A stretch of 64,000 bases of DNA from Pseudomonas lijiangensis. Its GTDB lineage: Bacteria > Pseudomonadota > Gammaproteobacteria > Pseudomonadales > Pseudomonadaceae. Position 1 is the first letter of the stretch. Each line of letters starts with the position of its first letter. Below, piece after piece: positions 29,229-35,844 of this stretch. The stretch is from contig NZ_CP076668.1 of NCBI RefSeq assembly GCF_018968705.1, positions 5,095,001 through 5,159,000 of the forward strand, written 5' to 3'. A program made the position numbers and the translations under genes. Under the pieces are notes generated by a model. It was given only the letters and a program-made list of their open reading frames with translations. It was not told where the DNA came from and ran no database searches.

Positions 29229-29816
29229 ATGCGCCGTCTGTTTCTCGCACTACCCTTCGCCCTTCTGCCACTGGCCGTTGCCAACGCTGCCGAACCACAT
29301 GACCACGAACACGAGCACGGCAGCCTGGGTGCACACGAGCATGGCGTGGGCCGTCTGGATGTAGTGCTGTCGGGCAAGACACTGGAGCTGGAATTCGAAA
29401 GCCCGGCGATGAACATCGTGGGCTTCGAGCATGAAGCGACTTCCGCCGAAGACAAGGCAAAGCTGGCCAAGGCTCGCGAGCAACTGCTCAAGCCCAATGC
29501 GCTGTTCAGCATCTCGGATGCCGCCAACTGCTCGGCCACTTCGGTGAAGCTCGAAAGCCCGCTGTTCGGCGACAAGGATGATGATCACGACGAAGACGAC
29601 CACGCCAAGGGCGGTGATGAACATCATCACGAACACAGCGAAATCAAGGGCCATTACAAGTTCGTCTGCGATGCTCCGGCCATCCTGAAGAAGCTGGACC
29701 TGAGCCAGATTTTCCTGACCTTCCCCGATACCAAGAAACTGCAGGTACAAATGATCTCGCCAAGCGGCCAGTCTGGCGCAGAAGTGATTGCATCGAACCC
29801 GTCGATCAAGTTCTGA
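29229..29816 (+). CDS. DUF2796 (ZrgA-family) histidine-rich periplasmic protein
   Basis: The 195-residue product has a clean signal peptide (RRLFLALPFALLPLAVANAA, cleavage near residue 21). It carries two metal-binding stretches: EPHDHEHEHG near the mature N-terminus and an Asp/His-rich loop at about residues 117-138. DUF2796/ZrgA proteins are periplasmic zinc-binding components of a zinc-scavenging system described in Vibrio. The three downstream genes (ABC ATPase, FtsX-type permease, DUF3299) complete the same set found at PA4063-PA4066. A terminator-like hairpin follows it. Confidence 0.88.
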   Translation: MRRLFLALPFALLPLAVANAAEPHDHEHEHGSLGAHEHGVGRLDVVLSGKTLELEFESPAMNIVGFEHEATSAEDKAKLAKAREQLLKPNALFSISDAANCSATSVKLESPLFGDKDDDHDEDDHAKGGDEHHHEHSEIKGHYKFVCDAPAILKKLDLSQIFLTFPDTKKLQVQMISPSGQSGAEVIASNPSIKF

Positions 29817-29835
29817 TTGCCGCACGCTGCAGAAC

Positions 29836-29864
29836 GACCGGGCCTGGCCCGGTCTTTTACTTTT
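29836..29864 (+). terminator. Terminator or attenuator after the DUF2796 gene
   Basis: GACCGGGC (29836-29843) and GCCCGGTC (29847-29854) form a strong short hairpin followed by TTTTACTTTTC. It sits 20 bases after the DUF2796 stop and before the ATPase gene. In binding-protein-dependent operons such a site usually lets the periplasmic protein be made in excess over the membrane parts. Confidence 0.7.
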
Positions 29865-29897
29865 CATGTACACCTCAACACACCGCGAGTCAGGCTT

Positions 29898-30608
29898 ATG
29901 ACCCAAGCACTTATCGAGCTGTCGGACCTGAGCTTCAACTGGCCGGGGCATCCGCAATTGCTGGATATCCCGGCATTTCGCCTGGAGCCTGGAGAAACGC
30001 TGTTCCTCAAAGGCCCGAGCGGCAGTGGCAAGACCACCTTGCTGGGCCTGCTGGGTGGCGTACAGAAACCTGGGAGCGGCAGCATCCGTCTGTTGGGCCA
30101 GGACCTGTCGAAATTGTCGGCGGGTGCCCGGGACCGCTTTCGGGTCGATCACACCGGTTATATCTTCCAGCAGTTCAACCTGCTGCCGTTTCTCTCGGTG
30201 CGGGAGAATGTCGAGTTGCCCTGCCACTTCTCCAGAGTCCGCGCTGAACGGGCGAAACAGCGACATGGCAGCGTCGAACAAGCCACCAGCACGCTGCTCG
30301 CTCACCTGGGCCTGAAAGATCCAGCCTTGCTGAGCCGTCGCGCCGGGTCCCTTTCCATCGGCCAGCAACAACGGGTGGCGGCCGCTCGTGCCTTGATCGG
30401 CCAGCCGGAACTGGTGATCGCCGACGAACCCACCTCGGCTCTGGATGCCGATACCCGTGAATCCTTCATTCGTCTGTTGTTCGCCGAATGCCGCGAAGCC
30501 GGTTCCAGCCTGTTATTCGTCAGCCATGACCAGAGCCTGGCGCCGCTGTTCGACCGCAACCTGTCGCTGTCCGAACTCAATCGCGCTGCCGTCGACGTGG
30601 AGATTTGA
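29898..30608 (+). CDS. ABC transporter ATP-binding protein, LolD/MacB type
   Basis: The 236-residue product starts at ATG 29898 (TQALIELSDLSF), where homology begins; an upstream ATG at 29817 would run through the terminator. Seen: Walker A GPSGSGKTT, Q-loop IFQQFNLLPFLSVRENVELP, signature LSIGQQQRVAAARAL, Walker B LVIADEPTSALD and the H-loop VSHD. It energises the FtsX-type permease encoded one base downstream. The set belongs with the DUF2796 protein and probably handles zinc or a zinc-loaded protein. Confidence 0.92.
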   Translation: MTQALIELSDLSFNWPGHPQLLDIPAFRLEPGETLFLKGPSGSGKTTLLGLLGGVQKPGSGSIRLLGQDLSKLSAGARDRFRVDHTGYIFQQFNLLPFLSVRENVELPCHFSRVRAERAKQRHGSVEQATSTLLAHLGLKDPALLSRRAGSLSIGQQQRVAAARALIGQPELVIADEPTSALDADTRESFIRLLFAECREAGSSLLFVSHDQSLAPLFDRNLSLSELNRAAVDVEI

Positions 30609-30609
30609 G

Positions 30610-31875
30610 ATGTATCTGTTTCGTCTGGCAATAGCCAGCCTGGCCAACCGCCGCTTCACCGCATTCCTCACTGTTTTCGCCATTGCCCTGTCGGTCTGCC
30701 TGTTGCTGGCCGTGGAGCGGGTGCGCACCGAAGCCCGCGCCAGCTTCGCCAGCACCATCAGCGGCACGGACCTGATCGTCGGCGCCCGCTCCGGCTCGAT
30801 CAACCTGCTGCTCTACTCGGTGTTCCGCATCGGCAATGCCACCAACAACATTCGTTGGGACAGCTTCGAGCATCTGGCCAATCACAAGCAGGTCAAATGG
30901 GCCATTCCGATTTCCCTGGGCGACTCCCATCGCGGCTATCGGGTGATGGGCACCAACGAATCCTATTTCGAGAATTATCAGTACGGCCGCCAGCAACACC
31001 TGACACTGGCCGATGGTCGTGCCTTCCAGACCGACCCGTTTGAAGTGGTCCTGGGCTCGGAAGTCGCCAAGGCCCTGCATTACAAGCTGGGCGACAAACT
31101 GGTCCTGGCACACGGCGTGGCTGCGATCAGCCTGGTCAAGCACGACGACAAACCGTTCACGGTGGTGGGCATTCTGAAACCCACCGGCACACCGGTCGAC
31201 CGCACGCTGCATATCAGCCTGGGCGGCATGGAGGCCATTCACATTGACTGGCACAACGGCGCGCCTGCACGGGGCAATGAACGCATCTCCGCCGATCAGG
31301 CACGCAACATGGACCTGACGCCAACGGCGATCACGGCCGTCATGCTGGGCCTGAACAGCAAGATCGCGACGTTCAGCCTGCAACGCGAGATCAATGAGTT
31401 CCGCGGCGAGCCATTGCTGGCAATATTGCCGGGTGTTGCGTTGCAGGAGTTGTGGAGCCTGATGGGCACCGCCGAAAAAGCCCTGTTCGTGATATCACTG
31501 TTCGTGGTGCTCACCGGCCTGATCGGTATGCTGACGGCCATTCTGACCAGCCTGAACGAACGTCGTCGTGAAATGGCGATCCTGCGATCGGTCGGCGCAC
31601 GGCCCTGGCACATCGCAAGCCTGTTGATTCTCGAAGCCTTTGCCCTGGCACTGGCGGGCGTTATCAGCGGCCTTGCACTGCTCTATCTCGGCATCGCGCT
31701 GGCTCAGGATCCTGTACAAAACAGTTACGGTTTATACCTGTCGACTATGCCACCCGGCCAATATGAATGGAAATTGCTCGGTGGCATCCTTGCTGCCGCG
31801 CTGTTGATGGGGACTATCCCGGCATGGCGAGCCTACAGGCAATCGCTGGCCGATGGCCTGTCGATTCGCTTATGA
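30610..31875 (+). CDS. FtsX-type ABC transporter permease
   Basis: The 421-residue protein has one N-terminal membrane helix (YLFRLAIASLANRRFTAFLT, about residues 2-35), a large periplasmic domain (about 40-290), then three C-terminal helices of the FtsX core with LNERRREMAILRSVGARPWHIASL between them. This is the MacB/LolC topology. ATG 30610 lies one base after the ATPase stop; the longer frame from 30445 overlaps the ATPase and is not real. MacB-type permeases move substrates by mechanotransmission from the periplasm, so classical zinc import is not assured. Confidence 0.9.
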   Translation: MYLFRLAIASLANRRFTAFLTVFAIALSVCLLLAVERVRTEARASFASTISGTDLIVGARSGSINLLLYSVFRIGNATNNIRWDSFEHLANHKQVKWAIPISLGDSHRGYRVMGTNESYFENYQYGRQQHLTLADGRAFQTDPFEVVLGSEVAKALHYKLGDKLVLAHGVAAISLVKHDDKPFTVVGILKPTGTPVDRTLHISLGGMEAIHIDWHNGAPARGNERISADQARNMDLTPTAITAVMLGLNSKIATFSLQREINEFRGEPLLAILPGVALQELWSLMGTAEKALFVISLFVVLTGLIGMLTAILTSLNERRREMAILRSVGARPWHIASLLILEAFALALAGVISGLALLYLGIALAQDPVQNSYGLYLSTMPPGQYEWKLLGGILAAALLMGTIPAWRAYRQSLADGLSIRL

Positions 31876-31886
31876 GGAGCTTCACT

Positions 31887-32408
31887 ATGCGGCGCCTGCT
31901 GATAACCCTGCTGTTCTCGGCCAGCACTTCGGTGTGGGCCGTCGAGCCGCGCGAGCTGACCTGGAACGACATGATTCCACCCGATGCACCTGTCGTGGCG
32001 CCGATAACAGCGCCGATGCACGACATGTCGAAGCTGTCCGATGCACTGGCCATGGAGTCAGCACCGGCAGCCAGACAACTGGCTCCCCATGCACCTGTCG
32101 TCAAGGCACTGGATGGCAAGCTGGTACGCCTGCCGGGTTACATCGTGCCGCTCGAGGTCAGCGAGGAAGGTCGAGTGACGGAATTCTTGCTGGTGCCGTA
32201 TTTCGGTGCCTGCATCCATGTTCCGCCACCGCCCGCAAACCAGATCGTACATGTCACCAGTGAACTGGGCGTGAAGGTCGATGAGCTGTATCAGCCGTAC
32301 TGGATTGAAGGGCCGATGCAGGCAAAATCATCGACCAGCGAGCTGGCCGAGGCGGGTTATCAAATGCAGGCAGACAAGATTTTTGTCTATGAATTGCCGG
32401 ATTCGTGA
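31887..32408 (+). CDS. DUF3299 periplasmic protein of the zinc-type ABC operon
   Basis: The 173-residue product starts at ATG 31887 with GAGGAG seven bases upstream and a signal peptide (RRLLITLLFSASTSVWA). The DUF3299 core is visible: GKLVRLPGYIVPLEV, TEFLLVPYFGACIHVPPPPANQ with a conserved Cys-His, and a C-terminal AGYQMQADKIFVYEL. Function is unknown; the family regularly accompanies FtsX-type ABC genes in Pseudomonas and Vibrio. It ends the operon; oprG begins 104 bases later. Confidence 0.88.
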   Translation: MRRLLITLLFSASTSVWAVEPRELTWNDMIPPDAPVVAPITAPMHDMSKLSDALAMESAPAARQLAPHAPVVKALDGKLVRLPGYIVPLEVSEEGRVTEFLLVPYFGACIHVPPPPANQIVHVTSELGVKVDELYQPYWIEGPMQAKSSTSELAEAGYQMQADKIFVYELPDS

Positions 32409-32435
32409 GGTTCCAGAGGGCTCTCAACAGTTTCA

Positions 32436-32449
32436 TTGAGCTGTATCAA
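32436..32449 (+). promoter_or_regulatory. Candidate Anr (FNR-type) box upstream of oprG
   Basis: TTGAGCTGTATCAA matches the Anr/FNR consensus TTGATNNNNATCAA with one mismatch. It is 63 bases before the oprG start. OprG and its E. coli homologue OmpW are known to be controlled by Anr/FNR under low oxygen, which fits. Confidence 0.6.
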
Positions 32450-32512
32450 AGTCGCCTCAAAACAGCGCTTTAACATTAGCCCATAAAACTTTTTGACCCC
32501 TTGGAGCCACTC

Positions 32513-33199
32513 ATGAAAACGTCCTTGCTTCGCGCTTCCCTGATAGCCCTGGCCATCGCTGCACCCACTGCCGCACAGGCCTATGAAGCGGGTGATTTCA
32601 TCGTCCGTGCCGGTGCCGCCCATGTTGATCCTCAAGAAGAGAGCGGCGAACTGAAGTTCGATGGCAACAAAGTCTCCGGCACCAAGGCAAGCCTCAATGG
32701 CGATACTCAGCTCGGCCTGACCTTTGCCTACATGCTGACCAACCATATCGGTATCGAGCTGCTGGCAGCGACCCCTTTCAACCACACCGTTTCGGTCAGC
32801 GGCCTGGGCGCAGGACTCGACGGCAAGCTGGCCGATGTAAAGCATTTGCCACCAACCCTGTCCCTGCAGTACTACCCGATGGCGCCTTCGTCGAAGTTCC
32901 AGCCTTATGCAGGCATCGGCATCAACTACACCACATTCTTCGACAACGACCTGACCAGCAACCGCAAGGATCAGGGCTTCAGCAACCTCAAGCTCAAGGA
33001 TTCGGTTGGCCTGGCTGGCCAGTTGGGCATGGACTACCTGATCACTGACAACGTTCTGCTCAACGCCTCGGTCTGGTATGTCGACATCGACACCGAAGCC
33101 ACCGTAGACGGCCCGGCCGCTCTGGGCTTCAGCAAGACCAAGGTCAACGTGGACATCGACCCATGGGTCTACATGGTTGGTGTGGGTTACAAGTTCTGA
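32513..33199 (+). CDS. oprG: Outer membrane protein OprG (OmpW family)
   Basis: The product is a 228-residue, eight-stranded beta-barrel porin. ATG 32513 follows GGAG by eight bases; a signal peptide ends at AAQA near residue 23. LGLTFAYMLTNHIGIELLAA, ATPFNHTVSVSGLG, LPPTLSLQYYPM, FQPYAGIGINYTTFFD and a terminal WVYMVGVGYKF follow OprG closely, ending in the Phe needed for BAM-mediated assembly. OprG lets small hydrophobic molecules or amino acids diffuse across the outer membrane. It adjoins the DUF2796-ABC-DUF3299 set as in P. aeruginosa (PA4063-PA4067). An Anr-like box precedes it. Confidence 0.94.
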   Translation: MKTSLLRASLIALAIAAPTAAQAYEAGDFIVRAGAAHVDPQEESGELKFDGNKVSGTKASLNGDTQLGLTFAYMLTNHIGIELLAATPFNHTVSVSGLGAGLDGKLADVKHLPPTLSLQYYPMAPSSKFQPYAGIGINYTTFFDNDLTSNRKDQGFSNLKLKDSVGLAGQLGMDYLITDNVLLNASVWYVDIDTEATVDGPAALGFSKTKVNVDIDPWVYMVGVGYKF

Positions 33200-33210
33200 T
33201 CGCTGCAACA

Positions 33211-33250
33211 GAATGCACAAAGGCACCCACCAGGGTGCCTTTGTGCATTC
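33211..33250. terminator. Bidirectional terminator between oprG and membrane gene
   Basis: A long perfect inverted repeat with arms GAATGCACAAAGGCACCC (33211-33228) and its complement (33233-33250) lies 11 bases after the oprG stop and four bases before the stop of the convergent gene. It can end transcription from both sides. Confidence 0.8.
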
Positions 33251-33254
33251 TGGG

Positions 33255-33710
33255 CTATCCGCGGGTTATCTGAAACCGGGAGCCCTGCACGTGCGCGATA
33301 GAAATGCCTTGCCCTTCAGGCAATTGCAACTCATAGAACGCCAGCAGAAACCGCTCAGGCGTGAGTGGAGTAGCGCTGCTACTGCAATCGAAGAACTTGC
33401 TGATAACAAATAGAAGAGCGCCTATCGAAACGATAGCGCCGGGATATATTTGAATGAACTGTAAAAAAGTTGGTCCGGTCTGACTGCTGTAGCTAAGGGT
33501 TTCAGGACCAAACATGATCGTGAAAACACCCACCAGAATCATCAACCAGGAAGTAATGCGAAGCACCATATAACATGTAGACCGGAACGTTCTCCCATCA
33601 CCTCTTACTTGCTCAAGATATTGTGAATACTCATTCACGAAACCTGCTACGACCAACTCACACGGCACTTTTTCGACCCTGACGAAATGGGCGTCGTTTT
33701 CACCCTGCAT
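33255..33710 (-). CDS. Hypothetical membrane protein
   Basis: The 151-residue product has a soluble N-terminal part (about 1-45), two membrane helices (about 48-68, TSWLMILVGVFTIMFG, and 86-105, YPGAIVSIGALLFVIS) and a soluble C-terminal tail. GGAG precedes ATG 33710. I do not recognise a family. Its base composition is lower in GC than the neighbouring oprG and epimerase genes, so it may be an accessory gene. Confidence 0.6.
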   Translation of the reverse strand: MQGENDAHFVRVEKVPCELVVAGFVNEYSQYLEQVRGDGRTFRSTCYMVLRITSWLMILVGVFTIMFGPETLSYSSQTGPTFLQFIQIYPGAIVSIGALLFVISKFFDCSSSATPLTPERFLLAFYELQLPEGQGISIAHVQGSRFQITRG

Positions 33711-33915
33711 ATCTCATACGCTCCGTTTAAAAAGGCGCTGGATGCGATAAGGCTATTCAAACGGTTTTGTGTTCCAAAAAAAAGCCGACTACATCTGATA
33801 CAGAAAAGTCCTACGAGACAAAAGGAAAAAGATCTAGATCGGAATAATCGCTGGCTACGTAACTACCTGAAAGCCTGCTCCCACAAATAAATTTGCGGGA
33901 ACAGACACTCAATAT
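33711..33915. other. AT-rich spacer with degenerate REP-like hairpin
   Basis: No gene is supported here; a short plus-strand frame (33687-33890) has no recognisable product. Near its end, CCTGCTCCCACAAATAAATT and the following TTGCGGGAACAG (33871-33903) resemble a decayed REP unit of a different type from the other three. Confidence 0.4.
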
Positions 33916-34845
33916 TCAACGCCCCAGCAAACGCGCCAGCCCGACACTCAGCGGTGTCGTTTCATCCAGCTTGAAACGTTCCAGCAGACGCCGGTTATCC
34001 GCCCGCGAATGACGAATGTCGCCAGAACGCGGGGCCTGATAGCTGACGGGTGGCAGGCCCCCGACTACGTCCTTCAGAGCCGCCAACAGCTCATTGAGCG
34101 AAGTGGCCTTGTTCAGACCGACATTGATAGCGCCTTCGGCCGGGCTGGTCTGCTCCAGAGCCTGGGTCAGCAGCCTGGCCAGATCGCCGATGTAGAAAAA
34201 GTCCCGGGTCTGCTCGCCATCACCAAATACCGTGATCGGCAGCCCTTTCTCGGCACGCTCGGCAAAGATGCTGATCACACCGGAATACGGTGACGATGGA
34301 TCCTGACGCGGGCCGAAGATATTGAAGAAGCGAAAGATCACGGGCTCGAAACCGTGCTGACGGCGATAGAAGTCCAGGTATTGCTCGCTGGCCAGCTTGT
34401 CCGAGGCATAAGGCGTCAACGGCGACTTGGGCGTGTCTTCAGTGATCGACTCACCTTCGCCATTGTTGCCGTACACCGCCGCACTGGAAGCAAACAACAC
34501 GCGCTTGATCCCCGCCTCGCGCATGGCTTCGCAGACATTCAAGGTGCCGATGAAGTTGCTCTGGTGGGTTTTGACCGGATTTTCTACCGAGGCTTGCACC
34601 GAAGCGACCGCTGCCAGATGCACAACAGCCTGACACCCCTGGGCCGCACGAGTGACCAGGGCACTGTCGGCGACATCGCCTTCGATCAGCTCGATACGAG
34701 GATTATCCAGCGGCAGATTGCTGCGCTTGCCGGTTGAGAGGTCATCAAGGATGCGTACTGCATACCCCTGGGCCAACAAGGCATCAGCCAGGTGGGAGCC
34801 AATGAAGCCAGCACCGCCGGTAATCAGGATTGGAGCGTCAGACAT
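33916..34845 (-). CDS. NAD-dependent sugar-nucleotide epimerase/dehydratase
   Basis: The 309-residue extended short-chain dehydrogenase starts at ATG 34845 (SDAPILITGGAGFIGSHL), the only start that puts the Rossmann GGxGFIG near the N-terminus; the long frame to 35190 is an artefact. LASSAAVYG-like FASSAAVYG and the YASDK catalytic Tyr-Lys are present, as is RFFNIFGPRQDP. The family acts on UDP- or GDP-sugars for surface polysaccharide. It overlaps the end of the upstream RmlD-like gene by eight bases, so the pair forms an operon. The exact sugar is unknown. Confidence 0.9.
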   Translation of the reverse strand: MSDAPILITGGAGFIGSHLADALLAQGYAVRILDDLSTGKRSNLPLDNPRIELIEGDVADSALVTRAAQGCQAVVHLAAVASVQASVENPVKTHQSNFIGTLNVCEAMREAGIKRVLFASSAAVYGNNGEGESITEDTPKSPLTPYASDKLASEQYLDFYRRQHGFEPVIFRFFNIFGPRQDPSSPYSGVISIFAERAEKGLPITVFGDGEQTRDFFYIGDLARLLTQALEQTSPAEGAINVGLNKATSLNELLAALKDVVGGLPPVSYQAPRSGDIRHSRADNRRLLERFKLDETTPLSVGLARLLGR

Positions 34846-35722
34846 GTCGATAGTACCGATCCAGCAGGCTTGGCAACCCCGCACGCCAGGCGCGGGGCTT
34901 GATGCCGAAGGTATGGAGAATTTTCTTGCAGGCCAGCACGCCATGCTGCGGCTCTTGCGCGGCATCGGGCCGTGCGGCGTGGGCCTGGGCAGTAGGCGAT
35001 TCGATGGCCAGCGGATGCAACAGCCTCGCCTCGGTGAGGACAGCCTGCCCCAACGCCAGCGGCGTCGTGGCCTCGTGACCGGCGTAGTGGTAGGTCCCCC
35101 ACAACGGCGCCTCGCAGTCGAGCTGCTTGAGAACCGAAATGATGACCCGGGCAGCATCGTCGACCGGCGTCGGATTGCCGCGCCGGTCATCGGCCAGCAA
35201 CAGTTCCTCCGGCTGTTCGGCGCGGGTCAGGAAACGGCCCAGCACGCCATCGGCGCTGTCATCCAGCAACCAGCCAAAGCGTACCAGCACATGTTGCGGA
35301 CAGGCTGCACGCACGCTCTGTTCGATACGCCACAAGGCCTGGCCACGCAGCCCTAAAGGCACGGGATCGTCCTTTTCGCTGTAGGCAGTCGCCCGCGAGC
35401 CATCGAACACTCGATAGCTGGAAGGCTGAACAAGAATGATGTTGTGGTGCTGACACAATTCGGCCAGGCGCTCCACGGAGCGTTCCTGGTGGGTCAGACG
35501 CGCTTCACTCACTGTCTCCGCCTGAAACCAGTCGAAGTAGTAAGCAAGGTTGATCAAGGCATCGGGACGGGTGTCATCGAGCAGTTGCGTCAGGCTCGCT
35601 GCGTCCCAACCGTCTTGCGGTGGACGCGGCGCGAGGAAACCAATGTCTTCCTCGGCACCCAGACGAATCAGCGCTTGCCCGAGGGCATTCCCGCCGCCCA
35701 ATAGCATAAGGCGCATTCGCAT
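34838..35722 (-). CDS. RmlD-like sugar-nucleotide reductase
   Basis: The 294-residue protein resembles dTDP-4-dehydrorhamnose reductase: RLMLLGGGNALGQALIRLG near the N-terminus (a variant dinucleotide-binding loop), a DDTRPDALINLAYYFDWF segment, VQPSSYRVFDG, and VRFGWLLD. The usual YGxxK catalytic motif is not clear (LGLRGQALWRIEQ lies at that position), so catalysis may differ. ATG 35722 or 35716 may be used; no strong ribosome-binding site is seen. It is co-transcribed with the epimerase gene. The genomic pairing suggests a shared polysaccharide pathway. Confidence 0.78.
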   Translation of the reverse strand: MRMRLMLLGGGNALGQALIRLGAEEDIGFLAPRPPQDGWDAASLTQLLDDTRPDALINLAYYFDWFQAETVSEARLTHQERSVERLAELCQHHNIILVQPSSYRVFDGSRATAYSEKDDPVPLGLRGQALWRIEQSVRAACPQHVLVRFGWLLDDSADGVLGRFLTRAEQPEELLLADDRRGNPTPVDDAARVIISVLKQLDCEAPLWGTYHYAGHEATTPLALGQAVLTEARLLHPLAIESPTAQAHAARPDAAQEPQHGVLACKKILHTFGIKPRAWRAGLPSLLDRYYRHV

Positions 35723-35844
35723 AGAGTCAGCAGGCTCGGTAAATCATCAAGTAATCAGGTGAAAAACGCCTGCAAACATATCACGTTGACCGCTAACCCC
35801 CAACACTTGCAGCCAAGGAGCGGATTCATTGGCCGATGAATTCG

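Noticed and set aside
33687..33890. Plus-strand frame of 67 residues in the AT-rich spacer
   Set aside because: It overlaps the start of the membrane protein gene, has no recognisable product and ends in a REP-like decayed sequence.
34845..35190. N-terminal extension of the epimerase frame
   Set aside because: The extension is out-of-frame translation of the upstream RmlD-like gene; the Rossmann motif begins right after ATG 34845.
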